The notes under the pieces are model-generated. The model was not told the DNA's origin. It saw only the letters and a program-made list of their open reading frames with translations, and searched no databases. 64,000 nucleotides of DNA from Jaltomata sinuosa (taxonomy: Eukaryota > Streptophyta > Magnoliopsida > Solanales > Solanaceae), in assembly GCA_003996215.1 (NCBI GenBank), contig QJPP01000278.1:127938-191937 (forward strand). The letters run 5' to 3'. Of the stretch, positions 45,022-56,587 are shown piece after piece (within the stretch, counting starts at the first letter, position 1; the number at the start of each line of letters is the position of its first letter). A program made the translations under genes and the position numbers.

Positions 45022-47958
45022 TGTCATGATCAAAAATCGAGCCATGATGGCGCCTACACAACCCTCAAGTAGGCAAGCCAAACCCAATGATGTGGAAGAC
45101 AAAAATAAAAATAAAATTAAGCAAAAGCAAAAGATATAAAGAAAAGACAGGGACAATAGCATATATACATAACAACGTATATAATATACAAAAGATAGCC
45201 CTAAAGTGACTGAATAGACAAAACATACACGATAACCAACCTGGACCTAGTGTCACTAGTACAAGAGCGATTAAAGTAAGGAGTAGCTATACAATAGACT
45301 CTGTCTATCCAAAATACAAAATATAGACAGGATGTACAATATGGAAAGCATGTAAAGTCTCTAAAAGCGCCGAGAGATCACTGCGATCCGAACAACATTA
45401 GGCCTCGAACGACAGGAAGATCAGTGAGGGTGGCTCGTACTAGGTGCTAAATCAGAAAATGATGTAAAGTGTAGTATGAGTACCAAGACCACGGGTACTC
45501 AGTAGGCATCATAGGCCAACCGAGCGTAGAAATATAATATATAAATAATAAGATACAGGAAAGCAGTTAAAATATAGGGATCCACCTAAATCTAGTTATA
45601 AAGCCGAAAATCAAAACAACCAAAATAATAAAAGGTGAAGTAATAACAAGATCAACTCAAATCAGCCAACAATCCAAATGCACCCAAAGGCAATACAATG
45701 TGATGCAACAATGATGTAATGTATGAATTTATACAAGTCAAACCCGGTATCTAGTACTCGGGCGCTCGGGATAGAAAATCAAGCTTATCAAATCAGTGTA
45801 GGAAGGCAAACCCCAAAATAGAACATCGGGGCACCCAGAAATGACCTCGGACTCATCAACGTATGCATAAAAGTAAAACTCGAGAAAACACATCAGGCAC
45901 CCAAATTTAACCTCGGACTCATCAATGTAAGAATAAAAGTAAAACCCGAGATAACATATCGAGCACCCAAAATTTAACCTCAGACTCATCAACGTATGCA
46001 TAAAAAGTAGTATTTTTCCCTTTTCCTCCCAAAATCAGTAACAATTCCAAATCAATCCTTTTAAAAGCCCAAAGATAATGAAAACCCAATAATTGTCAAG
46101 TGTAGGACCAAAAAACCTTAAAATCATTCTTTTCCGTACGAATAATCATGACAATGCAGTATGAGCATATAAATTTTCATATTCAGAGAAAACACACACA
46201 ACAAGGGGAAACAGGGTAAAGCACCCTCCAAACAAAGAGAAACTGACCTGGAACTCCGTCCATATCCAGGCTATGGCCTCGGGCCTATAGTTACACATAA
46301 CGATAGAATAAAGCAAAAAGATACCAAAAATAAAGCGAAAAGCACCGAGAATCTCTACTCTACCTCTAAAACATGCTAAAATCATACTAAGGATTCTATA
46401 CTCTTCATAAAGATACTACAAGCTCCTAGGCTAAGGATAACATAACAATTCTAAACTAAAATCCAAACTGGCCAATTAAAGTGATAAACAGTATTTAAAC
46501 CTAAATCTTTCTAATATCTAACCTAACATTCCAGTAACATAAATATATATAATCTAACTAAACTCAATCTATAAAGTAAATCGTAACCTACATCGGGGTC
46601 AAACTTCAAACACGAACCATCACTTTTGTGCCTTCCCCTTCTTAATAGCCTCAAAAACTTGTCACGCTATCAAAAACATAATCTAGGTGTCAAAACGAGA
46701 AGAAAGACACCCATATTGCTATTTAGAAAATCAGGCCAAAAATTGGATCAAAAAATAACCCTCGGGGTGCGCTCAGGGAAACACAAAATAAAATTCACAA
46801 TTATGTCCACGGTGAATTTAGAAACCCATGCTCAAAATTTGAGACCAAACGGAGTTCATTTCGGGGCTCAAAACAGCCCTGAAGTACTACTAATTCATGA
46901 GAACAAAAGTGGAGAATTGCGATTTTCAAGGGCGGAAACGTATCAATTTGGAAGCAAGAATCGACCACAGATCAGAACTACAGTTACCATAAACAATCAA
47001 GCTCTCCAATGCAGCTTTGACATAAGAAAAATCAAGCTTGTAGGAGCCTCAACCATGGAGGTTTTTATGCTTAAAGAGAAGAACAAGGCTTGAAGAAGAA
47101 GAGGCTTACCAATGATAAAGGAGCGAGTTTAACGATAACTTGGAGAATTCCCACGAGCCCACTCTGTTCTTGAGTAATTAGAGTTGAGAAAAATGAAGTT
47201 GGAATTGAATGAAGTGAAAGAAAGAAGCTGAAAATCATGAAAAATAAGAATTTAAAGGGGCTGGCCGTAGGCTAGCGCAGTGGACCTGGCCTGCAACAAA
47301 AACCAGCAGTTTTCCAAACTTCTCCAGGGCATTCTGAGTACGATCGGAACCTAATACTCACAAACTAATCGAGTTATTTAAGTTGAAATGACATTCCAGA
47401 CTCAATCAAATCAACAAATCTACCAACAGAGATTATTTTAAGGAAAAGCAGGCCCTATGCCCAAAACTAACTCGGAACTCAATACCGCAAAACAAGTCTG
47501 GAAGCCCCGGGCCCAAACCAAAGGTTTCCCTAGCCCAAAGTCGATATTTCGAAGCTAATAGAATGGACAAAATTTCCATCCGAGGACGTCTTCTCTGAAT
47601 GTTGACCCAAGTCAGCCCTACTATCCAAACTGGCTTAAAAACACAGAAAGCAACACAAAACCAAACCGAAAGCACTCAGACCCAGACTAATGGTCCTACT
47701 AGACCAAAATCCTTGTTTCGAAGCCAATGGAACTGTCGGAATTCAATTCTGAGCATGTATACCAAGAAAGTTGAAAGAAGTCAATGATTTCTAAAGTTCA
47801 AAGTTCTAAAATAAGGAACGACCATAAAGACCAAACAAACAGCCCGAGCACCAAACTATCGGTCTCGGTAGGTCATAAATGACCTGTAGCCGCTAAGGGA
47901 AAGCTCAAAATGCCGAAAAAGGATGAAAAAATAGAAAATGACCTTGACTGTCATTACA
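45022..47958 (-). repeat. G: 5' LTR (minus-strand sense), complete
   Basis: It is 2,937 bp, with plus-strand ends TGTCATGATC and GTCATTACA. It lacks the telomere-like array and has one GTGAAAGAA unit where the other LTR has three (40605-40630). Confidence 0.85.
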
Positions 47959-49294
47959 TGAAGTTTGAAGTGATCAAAGAAGACGAAGATTCTTCCAAAG
48001 GGTGCAGACTATGTATGACATGCACAGTCATTGGTACGGTCTGCACCTCCCACCGCATGAAGCTTAGAGTTAGCTGAAGAATCTGTTAAAGGGTGAAGCC
48101 ATTGTGCGATGTGCACATTGCCTAGTGTGAACCGTACCCCACTTCATATGGAACTCTTATGCCAACACAAGTCACTGGTCCACTGAACAGAGTTGTGTGA
48201 TGCACACATCATGCCGCACATCTCTCGAAGGGCATTTTTGTCCAATTTGGTGTGACATTTTAGGAACATTCTAAAACCCATTTCAGGCATAATCTTAGAT
48301 AGTTTTGAAGAGTTTTGGAAATAGAATTGAATATCTTTGAGTAGTGAGCAAGCTTTCTCTCCAAGAAGAATAAGAGGGTTTCACTCCAATTCCTTCTTCC
48401 TAACTCTTGGAATCACCATTCTTGTAACAACTGAGCTTGAATATTGAATATTTAGCTTGAATGAAAGGGAATTTTGACTTTCCCATTTGGTATTGTTCTT
48501 TATTCCTCTAGCATGAGTAGCTAAATCTATTGTCCAGGGATGTGTTAATAATGGGTGCTTGATAAATGGGTATGGGTGTTTCTATTTTGTATTTATAATT
48601 GCTAATATGACATGGGTCTAGTGATTTCACCATGTTTTAACTCTAAAATTGGTGGTTACAAACATTGATTTAATTAACTTGATTGTGTTCTTGCTTGAGA
48701 AAGGAGTTCATAATTTTGAATATGAAATTTCTAGCGGGTAGTCGGGCTTCTACTTTGATTGAGGCTAGAAATAGCTCAATTCGACGTAAACACTCATTTA
48801 AGTGTCTAATGCTAGAGATAGTGTGATTCCCTAAACATATCTTGGTTTTTGCATGTTTAATCAATGGTGCTTGAAATAAGACTATTGGATATATGATTGT
48901 TAGATTGAAAGATGAATAATCACGCTTTAAACCAAGATTATCCATGTCGTTTAGTGAGAATTTATATAAATGAGAAATCACCCTATCCCGTATTCGAGTC
49001 ACATTTGACACACATCCCTAATCATCCTCTCTCCTTGTTTAAACCCGCTTTTATTTTATCATTTTGCCTTGAATTGTGAATTCTGAAAGATTTCCCAATT
49101 CCAATATATATTTACTTTTATTGTTTTGCAAACAAATCATTCTCGTTGTGAAGTGTTTTCTTTACAATATCTTAAACTATGCTCCAATTCCCTGTGGGAT
49201 CGACCCCAACTACTGCCAGGTAATATAAATTTTATTTTTCTTAACGTTCGTTGATGCCTCCATCTTAGAGAGTATACTTGAGTATTATCAAAAA

Positions 49295-49310
49295 TGGCGT
49301 TGTTGCCAGG
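49295..49310 (+). other. D: primer-binding site, tRNA-Asp type
   Basis: TGGCGTTGTTGCCAGG starts four bases after the LTR end. Confidence 0.75.
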
Positions 49311-49414
49311 TAATTTTGTTTGAATAGCCTTTTTTATTGTGAATTGAAATAACCTTGTAGAGTGTTTGTTCTTTTTATTTGGTTTGTTGTTTTTGTCCAT
49401 TGCTTAGGCAGCCC

Positions 49415-50067
49415 ATGATCAAGGTGTGTGACAACAGAAGTGTCAACGGTTTCTTGGACGCAGCCAATGAACCCATGATTCAAGTAGGAGTAGGTGCAAT
49501 CCGCCTACTCCCTACGGTTGGAATTGCGGTGTTCCACATCACTAGCACAATGCTCCATCTAATAAAAATTAAGAAGATGTTTGGAGGAGCAGCCCACGAA
49601 GATACAAATAGGCACATCTGCAACTTTGTGGAGATATGCTAACCTTTCATCTTCTAAAACATACCCTAAGAATCTATTCAACTTGTCATGTTCCCCTTTT
49701 CTCTAATAGTGGAAGCCACAACATTGTTGGAGGAATGGCCGGATAGGTCAATCACCTCTTGGGATGAGTTGGTAGATGCTTTCACGACTAGATTTTTCCC
49801 TCCATCATGGATGATGCAGTTGACGAATGAAAATTACCAACTTCTGCCAACTTCTCGATGAGCCTTTGCACAAGGCATGGTTGAGATTCAAGAAGAAACA
49901 TGTATTATGTACTAACCAAGGGTTGCTGGACAATATTCTTCTACAAAGCTTCTATGGAGCTTTGGACTCAATTAACAAGTCTGTGGCCAACAACCTTGGG
50001 GTGGTACTTTCATGGAACAACAATTTAAAGTTGCCTCGGCCCTTCTAGAGAGAATGACCAAGACTAA
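49415..50067 (+). pseudogene. D: gag, first part
   Basis: The start is the ATG at 49415, after an acceptor-like TGCTTAG. GGAAHEDTNRHICNFVEIC, then FPFSLIVEATTLLEEW, ITSWDELVDAFTTRFFP, LDEPLHKAWLRFKKKHVLC and LLQSFYGALDSINKSVANNLG follow the C gag closely. There are stops near 49640 and frameshifts near 49830 and 50030. It is cut by H in ERMTKT and resumes at 60711. Confidence 0.85.
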
Positions 50068-52740
50068 TGTCACTCCCCAAACCATGGGAGACATGACCGA
50101 CACCCGGAGCCCCAAAAGGACGAGGGTGTCAAAATAAAGTGTATCTCTGTTGAACCTGTTGGGGTTCTGAGACCAACAAGTTCTCTAAGAATAGCAATTT
50201 GAAACACTGAAAGCTCAATAGTAGGTAAGCAACTCAAGGCCGACAAGGCTACTATCATAGTAGATAGCTAATAACAAGGCCGATAAGGCCATACCCAACA
50301 CTGCTATACATATACACGTCTACAAGCCTCTAGGAGTAAGTAAAATTTCTCATATCCAGGACAGGGCCCTGTACTACCCATAAGTTGTACATATACATAA
50401 CCTGGTCAAAATATAAGCTAGACCTCTGACTCGTCAGCTCCAGGAAGAATGGAGCTTACCAAAATGGATGAACTCTGCAACTCCTACTGAAGAGGTCTGT
50501 TTGGGTATCTGTCTGGACCTGCAGGCATGAATGCAGCTCGCCCAGGCAATGGGGACGTCAGTACGACAATAATGTACTAGCATTCAAGGTAGAAACATAA
50601 AAGCAAGTCGCAAGTAGTAAATCTGAACAAGATATAATATGAAACTTGTAATATGTAATTGGTAAGACTCGTTAAGCTCTTTTCTCCTTTATTCTTTTTA
50701 GAGAACAACACATGCATTAACCCACACCGTAACTCACTCTTTATAACCCACGCTAAACCACAATAGAGCCTCGGCGCACCCTATATATAATAGCCTCAAT
50801 ATGGCATTACCGCCTCGGCGCACACTATGAATATAATGGCCTCAATATGGAAGTATCACCTTGGTGCACACTATGTATATAATAGCCTCAATATGGCAGT
50901 AGCACCTCGGTGTACACTATGTATATAATGGCCTCAATATGGCAGTAGCACCTCGGTGCACACTATGTATATAATGGCCTCAATATGGAAGTAGTACCTC
51001 GGTGCACACTATGTATATAATAGCCTCAATATTGCAGTAGAACCTCGGTGCACACTAACACGCAAACCATGCATAATAAGTGTCTTACTAGATTGACCTT
51101 CAAACTTATTCTTGTTATTTATGAAGGTTCATTTAGATAACTTCTTTAGCCTTGGCTTACTAGGTGTTGGACTCAACATACCAAACACATATAAATGGGG
51201 ATTTGACTTGCTAACTTTCCTTTTATACTTTCTAAAGCTTGATTAGGGATCACAATACAAAGAAGAAACTTGACAAAAGGATAACTTATGTTTCGTGCAA
51301 AAAGAATCAGATTTTTATAAGAAGGCGACTTGAATCACCATAATGTATAACTTAGTTCCTTAAGACTTGTTGAGTTACCAAATTATCTCTCTTACAACAG
51401 AATACTCAAATTCCTTCTTTCGGAGATTTAGAGTTCTATTTCTAGATTCATGCCGATAAGGAATAAAGAAGCCTTAACATACCTCGTTCCTTCCGAAGAT
51501 TGCGCTTACCACAACTTGGACTTTCCTTTATTAAGTTAATCTACAATACAAGGGTATAATGAAGGTAATAGTAGCTCTTAAACCTGATGCAACTTTCCCA
51601 AAACAGTAGCTAAACATTTCCCGGGCAGATTTACGTATTTTGCATTAATTAAAGGTGTATCGTCACACCTTTCTCCCCTGTCCAATACACATCACACACA
51701 CACCAACCTACTGCCTACAATAATACAAAACACATCAAACATCCCCTACAAAACTCACCATGCCGAAATACAATAGCAACACATTGAACCCACGACTTCC
51801 GATCGTCGTCCCGTGAGTTCTTAACAACGATTCAACAATATGATTATGGTCAGGGTACTTACCACACATGAAGGGGTGTTTTTATCCTCTTTTTATTGAT
51901 GCCTTGAAAATCTTAAGTACCCCCTACACATAAACCAACAAGAGAAGAAGAAATCTCTAAATTGTTACACAATTTCTATGTGTTAAATCTTAAGAAAGGG
52001 GCTGCCATAGTTCATGTTTTTCTTACCATAGGATATCCTAGATATATGTAGTAGATTAATACCAAGATAACAAGTTGTTTAACTCACCTTAAGCTTTAAT
52101 GAATCTTGATCTTCTTAGAACCCTAAAGGGAGAGAGGGGCTGCCAAAGGAAAGGAGATAAGAGAGAATGTTTTTCCAGCTTTTTGTGATCAATATTGATC
52201 AACAAAAGGTCTGTATAAAGGGACCTTTTTGGCCGACTTTTTTGAGTATATTTGGGCCAAAATAGGTCAAGAAACTTGGGCCAAAATTACCCTTTGCTTG
52301 GGCCTCAAAAGGGTTAAGTTTTGTAGCTGATTTTGGGCTTCTCTTGGGTCAAAATGTGGTCAATATTGGTGGCTACCTTTTGTAGTTGTTTGGGCCAGAT
52401 TTGGTTGTGCTTTGATGGGCCAACTTTAAGATTCATTTGGGCTACCATTAGGTCTAATAATCCATCATGTTGCTTCCCGTAATCGGCCCTCAGAACTTGG
52501 TTCGTTAGCGTAGGTAGGTGATGCACCTACTTGTCACCTAAAAGCTTAGATAAGTCGAGCAAGCACCTCTCTTGTTTTATCTCTTTTCCAAAACCCTCAT
52601 CCTTATAGTTTAACTTAACACTTATATACATTTGACCATTTCAAATTCTAGGCCAAAGTACCCCTTCACAGTCTCGAGCTCAAATACCTTCGTTGATATT
52701 TACTTAGTCACATAGGTTTTGAAAGGTACGGGGTGTTACA
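50068..52740 (-). repeat. H: 3' LTR (minus-strand sense)
   Basis: Plus-strand ends are TGTCACTCCCC and GGGGTGTTACA. The minus strand starts TGTAACACCCCGTACC, a common chromovirus LTR start. It matches 58055-60710 at roughly 93-97% by eye. It contains six units of a 46-bp tandem repeat. Confidence 0.95.
50768..51060. repeat. H: 46-bp tandem array, six units
   Basis: The unit is CCTCGGTGCACACTATGTATATAATGGCCTCAATATGGCAGTAGCA (46 bp; the first CACACTATG words are at 50821 and 50867). The equivalent array at 58746-59000 in the other LTR has five units. Confidence 0.9.
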
Positions 52741-52753
52741 TCCTTCCCCCCTT
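52741..52753 (-). other. H: polypurine tract
   Basis: The minus strand reads AAGGGGGGAAGGA directly before the LTR start. Confidence 0.85.
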
Positions 52754-52757
52754 AGAA

Positions 52758-52775
52758 TCATTCGTCCTTGAATGA
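52758..52775 (-). promoter_or_regulatory. H: AGGA-loop hairpin upstream of the PPT
   Basis: The minus strand reads TCATTC-AAGGAC-GAATGA, a 6-bp stem 17 nt before the 3' LTR. Confidence 0.6.
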
Positions 52776-53013
52776 GGGTAATGCATATAGAGCTCTAGTC
52801 TCTTATGATTTTTTGAAATTTCGGCAGAGTTTCCTTTATAATTGGGACTATCCAAAAACCTAAAACTCAACAAAAGTCCAGCACGATGCCTCACAGGGCG
52901 ATACAACTATATACAATTAAATATAATCATTTTCACATGTTCAAACCTGATCATATTTGCATAGTAGGAAGAGTATCAAGAACATAAGAATATGACTTAC
53001 CTCTATACTATCT

Positions 53014-54393
53014 TCAAGTCCTAAATAACTGGGGATGCTTTTTCCTCATTTCTTCCTCGGCTTCCCACATCATTTCCTCGATATTATTATTTCTCCACAA
53101 CACCTTTACTGAGGCTACTTCTTTGGTTCTGAGCTTCCTAACTTGACGATCTAGGATAGAAATTGGTACTTCCTTATAGGATAAGTCTTCAAAAAGTTGA
53201 ACATTTTTTATAGGAATAATACATGAAGGATCTCCTATGCACCTTCGTAGCATATATACATGAAATACAGGATGGACTGTCTCCAATTCTGTGGGTAAAT
53301 CTAGCTCATATGCAACTTTTCCTACCCTCCGAATGATCCTGTATGGTCCAATATATCTTGGACTAAGCTTTCCCTTTTTACCAAATCGCATAACGCCTTT
53401 CATGGGCGAAACCTTTAGGAAAACCCAATCACTAATATTAAATTCCAAATCCCGACGTCGCACATCTGCATATGATTTTTGCCTACTCTGGGCTGTTAGT
53501 AATCTTTTTCGGATTAGCTTCACCTTCTCCATTGCCTGATTAACTAGGTCTGGCCCAAATAATCCTGCTTCTCCAATTTCAAACCATCCAATCGGTGATC
53601 TACACTTTCGTCCATATAAAGCCTCATAAGGAGCCATTTGAATGCTTGCATGGAAGCTATTATTATAAGAAAACTCAATTAGTGGCAAATGGTCATCCCA
53701 ACTCCCTTTAAAATCTAGTACATAAGCTTGTAGCATATCTTCGAGTGTTTCAATAGTGCGTTCAGCCTGTCCATCTGTCTGTGGATGAAAAGCTGTACTG
53801 ACACTTATTTGAGTACCTCAGCCTCTTTGGAAAGACCTCCAGAAATTTGCTGTAAACTGAGCACCCCTATCTGAAATGATGGAAATTGGGACACCATGAA
53901 GTCGAACTATTTCACTAGTATACAACTTGGCATAATCTTCAGCAGTATAAGTTGTCCTGACTTGCAAAAAGTGAGCTGATTTTGTAAGTCTATCTACAAT
54001 CACCCATATGGAGTCATACTTCCGATAAGTACGGGGTAAGCCTATAATAAAGTCCATGTTGATCACCTCCCATTTCCAGGTAGGTATCACTATACTTTGA
54101 GTTAGACCTCCGGGTCTCTGGTGTTCAATTTTTACCTGTTGATAATTCGGGCATTGGGCTACAAACTCTGCAATATTTCTCTTCATATTATTCCACCAAT
54201 AAATCTGTCGAAGATCATGATACATCTTCGTCTCTCTTGGATGGATTGAATAGCGGGAATAGTGAACTTCTGCCAAAATTTTCTCCCAAAGCTCCCCAAC
54301 GTTAGGTACACATAGACGACCTTGATATCTCAAAACCCCCTCTTTCTTAAGCTCTATTAGTGGTTGCTTCTGTTGTGGAATTTCCTCCCTCAA
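53014..54393 (-). pseudogene. H: integrase with chromodomain, one nonsense codon in the core
   Basis: The frame is continuous from 54393 to 53014 except for one stop at 53818 (QRG*GTQ, where Leu is usual). Zinc region: HYSRYSIHPRETKMY...CPNYQQVK, so the fourth ligand Cys is Tyr. Core: NMDFIIGLP (Asp 1), IISDRGAQFT (Asp 2), DGQAERTIETLEDML (Glu, just below 53817). IEFSYNNSFHASIQ, LYGRKCRSPIGW, SPMKGVMRFGKKGKLSPRYIGPYRI and HPVFHVYMLRRC follow. The C-terminal chromodomain-like part is VASVKVLWRNNNIEEMMWEAEEEM...HPQLF (53020-53120). Confidence 0.9.
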
Positions 54394-54897
54394 TCTTACT
54401 AATTCTGGATCATCATATTGTCGTTCCTTTACCTCTATTATAAGTGATTATTCTGATGTGCTTTGAATAACAACTCCCCCATTACCTTGGTCTAGTAGTT
54501 AAACCTGCAAATTAGCTAACTGATGTAGTTCTCTTGTCATCTCAATCTTTCTATTTTCTACATAGCTCAAGCTTCCCATGGATTTGCGGCTAAGTGCATC
54601 GGCCACTACATTGGCCTTACCTGGATGGTACAAAATATCTACATCATAATCCTTTAGTAACTCTAGCCACCTTCTTTGCCTTAGGTTTAAATCCTTCTGT
54701 TTGAATAAATACTGTAGACTTTTGTGGTCCGTAAACACGTCTACATGGACTCCAAACAAGTAATGGCGCCAAATTTTCAAGGCAAATATAACTGCTTCCA
54801 ATTCAAGATCGTGAGTAGGGTAATTTTGTTCGTGCTTTCTTAGTTGTCTTGAGGCATAGGCAATAACTTTACCATGTTGCATTAAAACGCAGCCCAC
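54394..54897 (-). pseudogene. H: RNase H
   Basis: VLMQHGKVIAYASRQL, THDLELEAVIFALKIW (Glu), VFTDHKSLQYLF (Asp), RRWLELLKDYD and HPGKANVVADALSRK (Asp) are present. The first Asp lies upstream in YCDASRIG (about 54905), in another frame: a one-base change at 54897 separates them. Stops near 54499 and 54450 interrupt the linker to integrase. Confidence 0.9.
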
Positions 54898-55451
54898 CCA
54901 ATCCTTGAAGCATCACAATACACAACATAACCTTTCGTGCCCTCTGGCAAAGTTAAGACAGGTGCTGAAGTAAGCATGTCCTTCAACTCCTGAAAACTTT
55001 GCTCACATGCATCAGACCACTGGAACTTGGCAGCTTTATGAGTCAACTTTGTCAATGGTGAAGAGATAGAAGAAAATCCTTCCACAAACCTCCTGTAATA
55101 ACCTTCTAAGACCAAAAAACTACGGATCTCTGTAGCATTCAAAGGCCTCGGCCAATTCTTTACAGCTTCAATCTTTTGGCCGTCAACTCTAATACCTTCA
55201 TCTGTAATTATATGGCCAAGAAAAGCCACTGAAGTCAACCAAAACACACATTTGGAGAACTTCTCATATAATTTATGATTTTGAAGTGTTTGCAATACTG
55301 CACGTAGATGATTAGCATGTTTAGCTTCGGACTGCGAGTAAATCAGGATATCGTCAATAAATACGATCACAAATACATATAGAAATAGCTTGAAGACCCG
55401 ATTCATTAGGTCCATAAAAGCTGTTGGGGCATTAGTAAGCCCAAAAGACAT
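54898..55451 (-). pseudogene. H: reverse transcriptase, second half
   Basis: MSFGLTNAPTAFMDLMNRVF, then the intact catalytic box FIDDILIYSQ, VAFLGHIITDEGI, WPRPLNATEIRSFLVLEGYYRRFVEGFSSI and CEQSFQELKDML. It is separated from the first half by a small deletion: VPK is followed directly by TRYDHFEF-type sequence, where TAFRTRYDHFEF is usual. Confidence 0.9.
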
Positions 55452-55453
55452 TA

Positions 55454-56587
55454 CTAGAAATTCAAAGTGGTCATACCTTGTCCTTTTGGAACATCTACCC
55501 CTTTAACACGTAACTGGTGATACCCCGACTGCAAGTCAATCTTTGAAAAACATTTGGCGCCTTGCAACTGATCAAAAAGTTCATCAATCCTTGGAAGCGG
55601 ATACTTATTCTTGATTGTAATTTTGTTAAGATGTCGGTAATCGATACACATTCTCAAGGACCCATCCTTCTTACGGACAAACAAAACTGGTGCGCCCCAT
55701 GGCGATGTACTAGGCCTAATAAAACCTTTTTCGAGTAGATCCTTTAATTGTTCCTTTAACTCTCTTAATTCGGAAGGAGACATCCTGTAAGGGGGAATTG
55801 ATATTGGCTGAGTATCTGGGAGTAGGTCAATGGCAAACTCAATTTCCCTTTCTGGAGGGATTCCTGGAAGCTCATCCGAGAATACATCTAGAAACTGACT
55901 CACCACGGGAACCGATTGAAGAGTCGTTGGTCCATCCTCTATGCTTCTTACTCGGACTAAATGGTAAATATAGCCTTTAGAAATCATTTTCTGGTCCTTA
56001 AGGTAGGAAATAAACCTACCCCTTTGCGTGGCAGCATTACCTTTCCACTCTACGATTGTCTCTTCCAGAAAATGGAATTTGACAAACTTATTTCTACAAT
56101 CGATATTAGCATAACATGCAGCTAACCAGTCCATGCCCATAATGACATCGAAGTCAATCATATCTAATTTGATTAGATCAGCTGAATTGAGGTGATCATA
56201 AATCCACACTGCACAATCTCGATAAACTCGTCTAGCTGTAATAGATTCACCAACCAGCGTAGATACAACAAAGGGTCTAGGCAATAACTCAGGGCCTGCC
56301 CCCAACTTACCAGCAACGAGCGGGGTAACATATGAAAGAGTAGATCCAGGATCTATAAGTGCATAAACAACATGAGTAAAAATAGTCAATGTACCTGTAA
56401 CAACATCAGGTGATGATTCCAAGTCCTGGCGACCGGCTAGAGCATAAGTGCGATTCTGACCACCGCCTGAACTGGATGCTCCCCCTCCTCCTCTACCTCT
56501 ACCACAACCTGGTGTAGCTTGTGGGCCTGTCCTAGGCGGATGAATAGTAGATGAAGAAGCTACCATTGACCCTGTAGGCTGGGACAT
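55454..56587 (-). pseudogene. H: protease and first half of reverse transcriptase
   Basis: A 377-residue open stretch beginning just after the zinc knuckle. Protease: VVYALIDPGSTLSYVTP (active-site Asp present) and FDVIMGMDWLAACYANIDC. The linker ELPGIPPEREIEFAIDLLPDTQPISIPPYRMSPSELRELK follows, then RT: LLEKGFIRPSTSPWGAPVLFVRKKDGSLRMCIDYRHLNKITIKNKYPLPRIDELFDQL and FSKIDLQSGYHQLRV. The frame runs out at the deletion near 55480. Confidence 0.9.

Larger units (their letters stand above)
38292..47958 (-). mobile_element. G: large-LTR gypsy element without recognisable coding
   Basis: It is 9,667 bp, with TSD TGAAG (38287-38291, 47959-47963). LTRs of up to 2.9 kb face each other, and an initiator-Met PBS on the minus strand gives its orientation. 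The internal 3.8 kb has no recognisable gag or pol. The LTR family is that of E. It is best described as a non-autonomous, large-LTR derivative. Confidence 0.8.
38123..49290 (+). repeat. D: 5' LTR, interrupted by G
   Basis: LTR parts are 38123-38291 and 47964-49290, about 1.5 kb together. It aligns with the C LTR: TTATTGAT...TGTACTTGTGATC, CTCTCCAAGAAGAA, and the end TATTATCA. The cluster of GTGCGATG / TGCACA words is at 48000-48220. The TATAAAAG seen in C is decayed here (ATTCTAAAA). Confidence 0.85.

Noticed and set aside
46626..47093. 155-residue open frame on the plus strand
   Set aside because: It is in the G LTR, antisense to the element. The partner LTR copy is in pieces and interrupted by the telomere-like array.
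50768..51060. Regularly spaced repeats resembling a CRISPR array
   Set aside because: Units are head-to-tail without unique spacers, inside a plant LTR.
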